From NCBI RefSeq assembly GCF_001949145.1, contig NW_019091603.1, positions 356,804 to 369,690 on the forward strand: a stretch of 12,887 nt of DNA, given 5' to 3'. A program made the position numbers and the translations under genes. Within the stretch, counting starts at the first letter, position 1. Each line of letters starts with the position of its first letter. The notes under the pieces are model-generated. The model did not search any database. It was not told where the DNA came from and saw nothing but the letters and a program-made list of their open reading frames with translations. Shown here in pieces: positions 1 to 7,556 of the stretch. The DNA is from Acanthaster planci. Taxonomy: Eukaryota > Echinodermata > Asteroidea > Valvatida > Acanthasteridae.

Positions 1-162
1 GGCCTATCAGGATTGAGTAATGGTCAAAATTTTAGTTTGAGAAAGTGGACTTTGTTTCCTTATTACAGGAACAGGGCGCTAAAGGTAATAAACAATGCAA
101 AATGTTTGTTCCGCTTTTGAAGTGGCAGACAAGTCACGAAAGTAGGAAAAGAAAAAACTACA

Positions 163-440
163 TGATACTAGGATGTAAAATATGCTTTTCTATCATAGGG
201 CTTAGTAGTAAAGCAGATGGCCACTTTTCGTCCTCCATACCTTGGACAACTCATTTCTTGAGTTAATACCACTCGTACCTTGATGTTCTCAATTTGGTTG
301 TAACTTTCTTGCTCTTCCTTTTCTGCATGTTTAAGATCAGATCTGACAAACATATCAAGGAAAAATCTTCATAAATCTCCAGAGAGATCTTGAGCACCAG
401 TATGATTTTCTGCGTAGAGCCTGCCATTGGCGTTTGCACC
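163..440 (-). other. Weak minus-strand coding-like segment
   Basis: On minus, GRLYAENHTGAQDLSGDL, an in-frame TGA, then RFFLDMFVRSDLKHAEKEEQ and ESYNQIENIK followed by GTACGA. It reads like protein but is interrupted. The part below about 285 is shared with the GGTACGAGTTGTC repeat near 1090-1216, which argues against coding there. It could be a decayed exon of the gene containing 1614-1879. Confidence 0.2.
228..285 (-). repeat. Inverted copy of the GGTACGAGTTGTC repeat
   Basis: CTTGGACAACTCAT at 241-254 is the exact reverse complement of ATGAGTTGTCCAAG at 1203-1216. The neighbouring CCACTCGTACCTTGATG matches the AAGGTACGAGT copies at 1088 onwards. Confidence 0.7.
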
Positions 441-499
441 ACCTGTTTACATGATGGATGTCGAACACCCTGACCATTTACCAACTTGACTTCCTCATT

Positions 500-750
500 A
501 GCATTTTTTGGGGGGTGGTGGGGTGGACTTTCCTAAACTCTAAACTCTGGGTTTTTGCGGGGGGACTTCCATTTATTCTCAAGCATGACTCTGGGAAATC
601 GTTATGAGACTTTTTCATTTTGCGGGGGAATGATGGCTTCATTTAGTAACTTTTTTGGGGGTGTACTTAATCAAACTTATGTCTTGATTTTTAGGGAAAT
701 GTTTCTAGTCTCGTTTTTTATTTTTTGGGGTGGTGGTTGCCTTCCTTATT
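500..750. repeat. T/G-homopolymer-rich stretch with possible G-quadruplex
   Basis: Runs T6G6TGGTGGGGTGG (504-526), GCGGGGGG (558-565), GCGGGGG (622-628), TTTTTTGGGGG (650-661) and TTTTTTGGGGTGGTGG (721-736) recur on one strand. Also a CTAAACTCTAAACTCT doublet at 534-549. No coding evidence. Confidence 0.5.
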
Positions 751-1084
751 AAAATACTTTTTGGACAAGTTACAACTGACATCACTTTATAAACTCTGAA
801 GTAAATGAAAACATGACATCACTCCAACATCACGGTGGACTGCATGGTGAAGACTCTGAAACACATGCAACGAGGGCTGGCCAAGTTGACCAGCGTCAGT
901 TGCCTGACCACGTGTGCACATGTGCACGACGTTGTCGCGTCTCACATTAATGTCACCCCACCAGCGGGCAGGGAAGGCAGTGTAGCCAAAATGGCAAGTT
1001 GGGTGATGAACACATGAATAAGAAACAATATTATTGTTCAAGTTAATTACAATAATAATAAGCTCTGAGTGAGCTTTGATTTCT
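751..1084. other. Unannotated stretch
   Basis: No supported exon or RNA gene. Short open frames on both strands lack splice or similarity support. Confidence 0.4.
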
Positions 1085-1216
1085 GTGAAGGTACGAGTTG
1101 TCTTGTACACGAAGGTACAAGTTGTCTTTACTGGAGGTACGAGTTGTCCAAGGTGCGACTCGGCAAAGGTACAAGTTGGTACAGTTATGTTGAGTTGATG
1201 GTATGAGTTGTCCAAG
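1085..1216 (+). repeat. Diverged GGTACGAGTTGTC minisatellite
   Basis: Copies of AGGTAC(G/A)AGTTGTC start at about 1089, 1113 and 1135, with weaker ones at about 1150, 1167 and 1198. Spacing falls from 24 to about 16 bp. The 160-codon minus frame over it has no support beyond the repeat. Confidence 0.7.
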
Positions 1217-1260
1217 ATACCGATTGACCAGTTCCCCCATATGTCTGTCATGTCTGTGTT

Positions 1261-1610
1261 ACGCCCCAACTATAGCGACTGTCCCAACTGTTGCTGGGAC
1301 AGTCCCAACAGTAGTGCTGCACGTGGGCTGGCCCCAACTATTGTTGACCAATTTCTGTGGAAACTTTCTAAACCTTATCCAAGTTTATGCATCTCACACT
1401 TGACACAATTCATCTAAAATATGGTACTTCATCTATGACATGACGTGATGACATTGTAAACAATGTAACTTTGGCACATGCTGGGCACATGCACACTGGC
1501 CCTCTGTGTTGCAGTTGGACCAGCCCAGCTACAACACTCTAGTCGGGACAAGCCAACTACAGGTGGGACTGATGCTGCACTTGGGGCATAACAACTGCAT
1601 AGGCCTACTG
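1261..1610. repeat. Diverged inverted repeat with GCCCCAAC/GTCCCAAC arms
   Basis: Left arm 1261-1347 (GCCCCAACTATAGCGACTGT, then GGGCTGGCCCCAAC). The right arm, about 1505-1610, read in reverse complement gives TTATGCCCCAAGTGCAGCAT, CAGTCCCACCTG and GGGCTGGTCCAACTG. Identity is about 65-70% by eye. A perfect CTGTCCCA/TGGGACAG hairpin lies in the left arm near 1278-1301. Confidence 0.55.
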
Positions 1611-1613
1611 TAC

Positions 1614-1879
1614 CTTTCCACTGGTGTGCTTCGTAATTCATAAAAGTTAGCGTTGATGAGGCCACTGTTGACATGGTTAATTTCTTCTTCTAACATCCCA
1701 GTTCCTGGCCCCGATGCTGCTGAAGAAGACATTGACTTGGTTATGTCACCTTGATCTTGCAAGCTCAAGTTCTGTTTCACTTCCCCAAACAAATCAAAAG
1801 TCCCGTCATCATCCAAATGGAGATCGAACTCCATATCAATACCCGATTCTTGCATTTGGAACTGATTTGCTCCGCACCA
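1614..1879 (-). CDS. Predicted internal exon of an unrecognised protein, acidic
   Basis: On minus, acceptor CACTTACTTCAG precedes 1879 and donor GTACAG follows 1614. It starts in phase 0, ends in phase 2, and is open throughout. It encodes WCGANQFQMQESGIDMEF then DLHLDDDGTFDLFGEV, then a serine/alanine/glycine stretch and EEEINHVNSGLINANFYEL. The acidic-aromatic pattern FDLHLDDDGTFDLF resembles transactivation segments, but I do not recognise the family and claim no function. The low-complexity-free composition and splice borders make it the only convincing exon in the left third of the window. Partner exons are not identified. Confidence 0.5.
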
Positions 1880-2058
1880 CTGAAGTAAGTGGTTAAAGTA
1901 CTGTGAAATGCACACACAAAATGCCTCCACTGGGCCTACTCAAAAGTACTAATAGGCCCACTATGATTTCTTCCAACTGAACTTTTCAAAAGGTTGATTA
2001 TTTAGCTGAGTGTGCTGCACATGCATGATGTAAACAGCATCGTGCAAAATTGATGTAG
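1880..2058. other. Unannotated stretch between the exon and the CGCCCC element
   Basis: Contains two TAGGCC(C/T)A words (1934-1963). On minus it would be the intron 5' of the exon at 1614-1879. Confidence 0.4.
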
Positions 2059-2547
2059 GTCACTTCACCGCTAACCATTTCGCCCCATTGTATCGCCCCA
2101 ACCGCTACATTTCCCCGCTGCCACTTCGCCCCATTTCCATTTCGCCCCGGTTGCGCTTGAATACTATTTGGAAACTCTCGCACCATGCACTAAACAAGGC
2201 ACCTTTCTTGTGGTGTGGATTAATTGACACCATATGACAAAGGATATTATGGATTTGATAATAAAATTGGAATAATGAAAGAACAAATATTATTTCTTAG
2301 AATTTTCATCCAAGTTTCTCCTGTAGTCTTCTATGGATCCCCGGCAGGCTACGTTTTCTCTTCCATTTTAATCCTCGTTTTAGACGGAGCCACGAGGACT
2401 TCTTTTTGTGAATCCGTTTCCTAACAAACTTTACAAAGACAGAAATAAAAATTGCACAGTCTCTCCTTTTCATTCTCTTTTAGCAATTATATTCACTTGA
2501 TATAGTCGAGAATCACAGCACTGGCCCCAATTCGATATTGGTAAAAA

Positions 2548-2575
2548 TGCAATTACGAAGTTCGGAGTAATTGCA
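2548..2575. repeat. Small hairpin with 9-bp arms
   Basis: TGCAATTAC (2548-2556) and GTAATTGCA (2567-2575) around a 10-nt loop, inside the CGCCCC element. Confidence 0.7.
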
Positions 2576-2668
2576 GCTCTAAAAAAAACGACCCCTGGAG
2601 TGATTGGTTATGTGGGTACAAGATGATCATTTCTTGAGAAGAGCACGGACACTTTGACCAGTACCTGG

Positions 2669-2692
2669 CTAGTACTAGCCGGCTAGTACTAG
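2669..2692. repeat. Perfect 24-bp palindrome
   Basis: CTAGTACTAG, CC, GG, CTAGTACTAG. Each half is itself the 10-bp palindrome CTAGTACTAG. It lies inside the CGCCCC element, near TAGGCCTAGGCCTA (2762-2775). Confidence 0.9.
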
Positions 2693-3091
2693 TATGAGGT
2701 TGATCATGGTACGATTTCAGCTTCACACCTTACGGCGCCGCGCCGAGGAGTTCACCGCATTTAGGCCTAGGCCTACCACCTAGCTCGCCGCATGACGTGA
2801 CTCCGTATCGCCCCACATGGTGTAGGCTTGATGCCTACAGACCGTTCATTTTTATTGTAAAAATATTTCTTTGGAAAACTGCCTGAATTTCAACCTTTAG
2901 TTTGGTTGGGCAGATAAACTGCCGACGTTGCAACTTACACCAGTAGGTTAAAACTAAACCAAATGACGTTAAAGTTTATATTGCGACCAATGGCGATGAG
3001 GCGAGGTGGGGATATGGGACGTTGCAATGGGGCGATGTGGTTAGGGGCAGGCAAAGCAGTCAGGGGCGAAGTGGAAATGGGGCGAAGTGAC

Positions 3092-3957
3092 TGTAAATCC
3101 ATGCGTTAACAGATGATGTCACTTTTCAACGAAAGAAAAACACGGGAGACGCTATCTGGTACGGCGCTCTGTGAGTGCCATCTGACTTGTTCAGATACTG
3201 AGATAATTTATCTTAGTGACAGTGCGTGTGGCAGTTGGTGGCAGAACTTGCAACAAGAGTCTTTCAGAAGGAGCTGATAATTTCCCTAGCCAGTGACCTT
3301 CCACTTTACTTGGCTACTGGACTAAACAGAGACTGTTCTGTTGTCTCTCTGTGATTTCTCCTTCCATCGAACCTGCCATACTTACAAATTCGTCCCTCAG
3401 TGTCCTGTTCCAGGCACATTACCAGTGTAAGCCTATTGAACCATACGTGCATACGTTGCTAGACAGTGGGTGGCCTGGACCAGAGCCACATGAATTCCGT
3501 TCCGAAACCTGATTTAGTCAAGGGGAAGGAAAGACTTGAACCCTAAACATCATATAGCCCACACTGCAAGCCTTTCTACTGCAAACTCTACAGCTAGTAC
3601 TTGCCAAGTCAAAACAAGCCAAGTCTGGTCCCCAACTTCAGCAATAGATCGTCTTCAAGCTAGGCCCTTTATCTATTTTCATTGCTTATTCACAATGTTT
3701 TCTGTTAAATAGAATCCCTGTTTTTTTCTCATTATCAAAAAGATGCTTTCTCTAACGTGAGGGTATTTGAATCTTCGTAAACCGTGCGAAAACTTTTCAC
3801 TATATTAGCCGGAAATGAATTAATTCTCACTGGTTAGTTGATAATAAAAGGCGTAAACTAGTAAACAAATAAATAATGTAAGCAGGTGATTCTCATATTA
3901 TGTCCGCTACAATATTTTTAAATCTATTCTAAGATACAGTACATCAATCATTATAAC
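3092..3957. other. Unannotated stretch
   Basis: AT-rich with no open frame over 60 codons on either strand. One small inverted repeat, CTGAGATAATTTATCTTAG near 3197-3215. Nothing else is seen. Confidence 0.5.
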
Positions 3958-4233
3958 GTGCTTGCTAATGTAAGATGCGGATTAGAGGAGAAATTATACG
4001 TGTGTGGACAAACAGAGTTGAAAAAAAAAAGACACGGCCACAATGATAATAGCGTCTGTATAATGTTTTATTCAGAAACACCGACTAATATCATTGAAGG
4101 TGTGGTGCTGATGACGGTAACGAGGAAGACTGGCCTGAAGGAAGACAAAGACGGAATATTCTGAGGGTATTATAGAGCAGTTCCTACATATGCCGATTTT
4201 CTTTTTGCTCTTTTTTTGTTTTTCTTAATAAAA
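3958..4233 (+). other. Possible 3' end of an unrecognised transcript
   Basis: A 68-codon frame (3958-4164) and an overlapping acidic frame (GADDGNEEDWPEGRQRRN, ending TAG near 4173) precede AATAAA at 4227-4232. Neither is recognised and no acceptor is convincing. The arrangement fits a terminal exon but could be chance. Confidence 0.2.
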
Positions 4234-4379
4234 CATGACAGAAATTAATTCTAATCGAGGAATGGATGAGATAAAAACAAGAACAAATCAACACCAAAGA
4301 GTGAATAGCATGTACTTTGCAAGCACGGGGGACAGAAATGAAAGAAAACAGTAAAAGCGCCCTCTATAAACACCATGAA

Positions 4380-4507
4380 GCAAAGGGCGACAGCGCACGA
4401 CGCGTCGCGTCGTGTCGCGCGTCGCGCTTCAGGTGACGTAAAAGGCGATGCACGACACGACGTGCCACGCACGACGGTACGACTCGACGGGCGACAGAAG
4501 GGGCGAA
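4380..4507. repeat. CpG-dense CGACG/CGTCG block
   Basis: Extremely rich in ACGACGCGTCG-type words, including perfect small palindromes (CGACGCGTCG near 4399). It precedes repeat block A. CpG density is unlike the AT-rich surroundings. No coding sense. Confidence 0.65.
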
Positions 4508-4633
4508 GTTTAGGCGGGAAAAAATTAAACATGGAAAATACCTGAGACAGCACGACGCGACGGACGATGGCACGTCGTATGTGTACAAACGAAATGGCAA
4601 AAAGGCGACGGTTCGACCCGACGGCATGACGCA
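4508..4633. repeat. Repeat block A (copy 1), left of the satellites
   Basis: From GTTTAGGCGG to GACGCAA. A direct-orientation homologue lies at 5855-5991. Shared landmarks are ACATGGAAA, CAGCACGACGCGACGG, GTGTACAAACG, AATGGCAA and GGCGACGGT. The minus-strand frames of both copies yield similar arginine-rich peptides, which reflects the shared DNA and not a protein family. Confidence 0.8.
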
Positions 4634-4662
4634 ACCGTTACAAAAATGTTCCATGAGGGTAT

Positions 4663-4685
4663 CCCATGGGAAAATTTCCCATGGG
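4663..4685. repeat. Perfect 11-bp palindrome at the left edge of the satellite
   Basis: CCCATGGGAAA, one A, then TTTCCCATGGG. A second small hairpin follows at about 4690-4710 (CATGGTG and CACCATG arms). Both use the satellite's CCATGG word. Confidence 0.85.
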
Positions 4686-4805
4686 ATTACATGGTGAATT
4701 GGCCACCATGCAGCATAGGATTTTTACCCATGGGATTTTGCCCATGCGTACTTCAAGAACCCCATATAATCTCCCCAAATATTCCCATGATGATTTAATT
4801 GTCAT

Positions 4806-5227
4806 ATCCCATGGTGATTTTCCCACACATCCAATGGTGATTTACCCATGTGTCCCATGGTGATTCGCCCTTGTGTCCCGTAGTGTTTTTCCCATGAATC
4901 CCATGGTGGTTGCCCCATTTGTCCCATGGTGATTGTCCCATGCGTCCCATGGTGATTGTCCCATGGTGATTGTCCCATGCGTCCCATGGTGATTGTCCCA
5001 TGCATCCCATGGTGATTTTCCCATTTGTCCCATGGTGGTTGCCCATTTGTCCCATGGTGATTGTCCTATGCATCCCATGGTGATTTTCCCATGCGTCCCA
5101 TGGTGATTTTCCCATGTCGATTGTCCCTTGCATCCCATGGTGATTGTTCCATGTCAATTATTCCTTGCGTCCCATGGTGATTTACCCATGCCTCCCATGG
5201 TGAGTGTCCTGTGCATCTCATGGTGAC
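4806..5227. repeat. 23-bp satellite array, about 18 units
   Basis: Unit CCCATGGTGATTGTCCCATG plus CGT, with variants at GATT(T/G)T and CATG(C/T)(G/A)T. Some units are shortened to about 14 bp (for example 4955-4972). Each unit contains the CCATGG palindrome. Because 23 is not a multiple of 3 and the unit has no stop on minus, all three minus frames are open and encode the same cycling peptide (HHGTHGTITMGRMGQSPWD-like). There is no other evidence for translation. Looser CCCATGGG motifs continue upstream to 4663. Confidence 0.9.
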
Positions 5228-5462
5228 GGGCAAAGTTGAAGTCATCCAGTCAACATTCCATTCCAAACTGTGTACTGTAGTTCATGCCAATGTTGCATTT
5301 TAATGGCAGCAGCTAACGTGGTTTACAATACAACAATGCCTCTAAGTGTACCTGTGTATATGCCATATCAATGCAAATCACAGTGTTCTCTTGATGATTG
5401 CAAAAATTTGAACAGTGTTTGTGTGGCGTTTCCATGGAGTCCGCATACAAATCGCATTGTAT
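5228..5462. other. Single-copy spacer between the two satellites
   Basis: About 235 bp without the CCCATGGTG unit. A 69-codon plus-strand frame (5270-5479) has no recognisable similarity or splice support. Confidence 0.5.
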
Positions 5463-5660
5463 TCCCATGTAGAGTATAAAAACCCTAGTGGTGTTCCCAT
5501 GCTAATCATAAAAGCCCCATGGTGTTCCCGTGCTGATCATAAAAACCCCATGGTGTTCCCATGTTGATTATAAAAACCCCATGGTGTTCTAATGCTAAAC
5601 ATAAAAGCCTCATAGTGTTCCCATGGTATCCACAAAACGTCCCATGGTGATCACTTCAAC
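5463..5660. repeat. 31-bp satellite array, about 5 units
   Basis: Unit CCCCATGGTGTTCCCATGCT followed by GATCATAAAAA, with decay at both ends. It shares CCCATGGTG with the neighbouring 23-bp satellite but has a TATAAAAA/CATAAAAA spacer and a different period. The last copies (5620-5660) drift back towards the CCCATGGTGAT form. Confidence 0.85.
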
Positions 5661-5760
5661 AAACATTATTTTTACCAGTCCCATGGCACACAGATGGGGT
5701 CCCAGGGGCAGCCCATGGGCAGCCCATGGGATCTGCATGGGACATTTTTGTAAGGGAAGG

Positions 5761-5849
5761 GAGCCGTCGTGCCGTCGCGTCGTCTGGTTGCATCGCCTGG
5801 AGGGAGGCAAGAGAGAGAAAGAAATGTTTGTCGTAAATAGTACACCATA
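5761..5849. repeat. Repeat block B (copy 1)
   Basis: 89 bp from GAGCCGTCGTGCCGTCGCGT to AATAGTACACCATA, repeated directly at 5994-6084 with only a few differences (including GA-run length). It lies immediately before block A copy 2. Upstream, GGGACATTTTTGTAA (about 5739-5753) is an inverted match to TTACAAAAATGTTCC at 4638-4652. Confidence 0.85.
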
Positions 5850-5854
5850 GCAAC

Positions 5855-5991
5855 GTTTAGGCGGCAAAAAATGCAACATGGAAAGGATCTCAGGCAGCAC
5901 GACGCGACGGGCGAAGGCACGACGCGACGCGTCGTGTGTGTACAAACGTAATGGCAAGAAGGCGACGGTGCGACCTGACGGCACGACGCAA
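5855..5991. repeat. Repeat block A (copy 2)
   Basis: Direct repeat of 4508-4633 at roughly 80% identity by eye, about 1.35 kb away on the other side of both satellites. Contains a perfect 19-bp palindrome at 5918-5936 (CACGACGCG, A, CGCGTCGTG). Confidence 0.8.
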
Positions 5992-5993
5992 GA

Positions 5994-6084
5994 GAGCCGT
6001 CGTGCCGTCGCGTCGTCTGTTTGCGTCGCCTGGAGAGAGGCAAAAGAGAGAGAGAGAAATGTTTGTCGTAAATAGTACACCATA
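5994..6084. repeat. Repeat block B (copy 2)
   Basis: Near-identical to 5761-5849, giving the order B, A, B with 2-6 bp between blocks. The GA run is longer here (AGAGAGAGAGAGAAATG). High identity suggests a recent local duplication or a conserved element end. Confidence 0.85.
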
Positions 6085-6641
6085 ACATGTACATGTACAT
6101 CTGGGAAAAAGCACGTCCTGGTGACGTCGTGCACGACGAATGCAGTATAGTAAACAGCTATGTTGTTTTATTCATATTTACGTCTGTGCTATATTAATCA
6201 TGACCATACCCGGCTTACGCCCAGAAAGTATCCCTACAGGGTTTGCATTTCACCGAATATGCGCGCATAGAAAACAGTGCAAAATCACTAGACCGAAATA
6301 GCGCAGCCTGTTGACTCTCGATCACGTGAATAAGTTGGCCTCCGTTGTTTTCACCGGAAATTCAAGGTTATGGCTAGAAGATCACTTTTCGTATCAATTT
6401 TATGGGGGTTAGCCACGAAATGTGCTCAGTTCTGAATGCAGCCGCCCGACTCTATCGAAAATAGGCCGGCAATTTGGGGCTTTTTGTGAAAGAAATACCC
6501 CGAACTGGAGACTATCATTCCCAAATTCGGGATTTATAGAAATGTTTCTATGATCCCTCCTGATTATGGCATGTCTTATTGTAAAAACCCCGTGGGATCA
6601 CAAAATATTAATGAGCTCGTGCGCAGAAATATGCAGTGTTG
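6085..6641. other. Unannotated stretch
   Basis: Single-copy-looking DNA with an ACATGTACATGTACAT run at 6085-6100. No ORF, splice-supported exon or RNA gene is recognised. Confidence 0.4.
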
Positions 6642-6752
6642 TAGTCGAGCACTTTTTCCGAGTACCAAGTACTGCCGAGTACTTTGACTGCCGAGCACAA
6701 AAACAGGTCGAGTACTTTGCCAGTCGAGTACAGCTGGTGTCCGAGTACAAGG
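6642..6752. repeat. 16-17 bp minisatellite with a CGAG(T/C)AC core
   Basis: The CGAG core starts at 6646, 6659, 6676, 6692, 6709, 6725 and 6742, so spacing is 13 then 17, 16, 17, 16, 17. Units vary in the spacer (ACTTTGACTGC, CAAAAACAGGT, ACTTTGCCAGT). The 79-codon open frame across it is a by-product of the repeat. Confidence 0.75.
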
Positions 6753-6784
6753 ACTATGGAGGTTTTCCTACCTCCACGCCCTTT

Positions 6785-7030
6785 CAGTCGCCATCTTTAA
6801 AATAAGGTCGTTGAACATTACGTCACTTGACCCCTGATCGTCTCGACGGCTGTTCCATGTCAAGACGTATGTAATACACGGACTGAGCGATAAGACACTA
6901 CATGTACCAATGGGCTCTTCCAAAACTTTGGCAGCAGTTTAGATGTCTTGACATGGAAGAGCTGGCAAAACGATGAGGGATCAAGTGACGTATATGTTCA
7001 ACGATCTTATTTTAAAGATGATGGCGACTG
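6785..7030. mobile_element. 246-bp foldback/MITE with about 85-bp inverted arms
   Basis: Left arm 6785-6867 begins CAGTCGCCATCTTTAAAATA. Right arm 6943-7030 is its reverse complement with scattered differences (for example AAGGTCGTTGAACAT against AAGATCGTTGAACAT, then TACGTCACTTGA, and TTCCATGTCAAGAC in both). The spacer is about 75 bp. A nested 9-bp hairpin (GCTCTTCCA 6914-6922 with TGGAAGAGC 6954-6962) overlaps the spacer and right arm. Arm similarity may extend a few bases outwards. No target duplication was found. It lies about 100 bp upstream of the YqaJ gene and could alternatively derive from that element's end. Confidence 0.8.
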
Positions 7031-7358
7031 TGAGAGCGAGCCCGTTAGATTGAATGGATAAAGGCAAAAGGACTGTAACATACCTGAATAACGTGAGTGA
7101 AATCATTTAATAAATGGTTTTTAGAAAGCAGAAAGGTCAAGAATCATGTTCTCTTGCAAAGGAAATTGCACCCACGATGGTAAGTAGGTGCGCCGAAATG
7201 TTCAATACGCCGACACGAAATTGCGTATACGGATGTGTGGCTAAGGAAATATCTGGAGTGTGAGTCCGTGCCTCACTAGTGGAGCTAGCACATCACTACA
7301 TGTACCTCGACGGGCTGAATCGAAACGTGAACAGTTTCGTACATGTATCACCACAAAA
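7031..7358 (+). other. 5' flank of the YqaJ gene
   Basis: About 330 bp between the foldback element and the ATG at 7359. No TATA box or clear promoter motif is recognised. It contains the possible first exon 7146-7179 and TACATGTA-type palindromes (for example 7298-7304). If the gene is part of a transposon, the left terminus should lie here or just upstream. I could not define it. Confidence 0.4.
7146..7179 (+). other. Possible alternative first coding exon of the YqaJ gene
   Basis: ATG at 7146 opens MFSCKGNCTHD and ends in phase 1 at a consensus GTAAGT donor (7180-7185). If spliced to the CAG at 7363-7365, the codon G|GG restores the frame into GYLLCDYVKSL, skipping the 7359 ATG. The acceptor has a weak pyrimidine tract. 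Phase match and donor quality are seen in the sequence. Use of the exon is inference. Confidence 0.35.
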
Positions 7359-7556
7359 ATGGCAGGGTATCTTTTGTGCGATTACGTGAAATCCCTCAGT
7401 TCTGTAGCTAAAGCACGATACGTGGATAAAACAAGTTGTGTTGGGGTCGATCCCTACCTAATATGTCTTAAAGATGTAAAGGCAGCGTTAGACTGTACTA
7501 AGAGCTGCCAGATGTAGCATATCCCGACATTTATCACTACTTGATAAACACACCCG
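7359..7556 (+). CDS. YqaJ gene exon 1 (N-terminal domain, frameshifted)
   Basis: Open from ATG 7359 in frame 3 through GVDPYLICLKDVKAALDCTK. The conserved-looking continuation LPDVAYPDIYHYLINTP is then in frame 2 from 7505. Without correction, frame 3 stops at TAG 7515-7517. One lost base (or two gained) near 7503 explains the change. The exon ends at 7556 before GTGAGT, phase 1, and joins GC-TTT at 7896 to give TPGFNGQ. The N-terminal pattern (YVKSL, AKARY, DPY, YPDIYHYL) is what I know from the amino-terminal region of animal YqaJ/SWIM-like proteins. An alternative 5' exon is listed separately. Confidence 0.75.

Larger units (their letters stand above)
2059..3091. mobile_element. Putative non-autonomous DNA element with TCACTTCGCCCC ends
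   Basis: The left end, GTCACTTC at 2059, is followed by about six 15-16 bp units ending in CGCCCC or similar up to 2150. The right end, 2990-3091, is the inverse, with GGGGCGAAGTGGAAATGGGG and GGCGAAGTGAC ending at 3091. Terminal similarity may extend outwards to 2052 and 3100 (GATGTA against GATTTA). The interior has no ORF of note and includes more TCGCCCCA and TTCACCGC words at 2740-2820. The transposase type and target duplication could not be determined. Confidence 0.65.

Noticed and set aside
534-549. Telomere-like CTAAACT doublet
   Set aside because: Only two imperfect copies and not the animal telomere unit.
787-1269. 160-codon minus-strand open frame
   Set aside because: Overlaps the GGTACGAGTTGTC minisatellite; composition follows the repeat and there are no splice signals or recognisable motifs.
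2346-2410. Histone-type 3' stem-loop around TCCTCGT...ACGAGGA
   Set aside because: The stem matches over 7 bp but the loop is 13 nt and no histone gene precedes it.
4663-5660. CRISPR-like array
   Set aside because: Units are contiguous 23- and 31-bp repeats without unique spacers, in a eukaryotic setting; it is a satellite.
5610-6134. 174-codon minus-strand frame and its arginine-rich relatives at 4251-4654
   Set aside because: The peptides recur because repeat blocks A and B recur as DNA; several frames are open at once in the CpG-rich repeat, as expected for repeats.
6566-6805. 79-codon plus frame
   Set aside because: Runs through the 16-17 bp minisatellite and into the foldback arm; no independent support.
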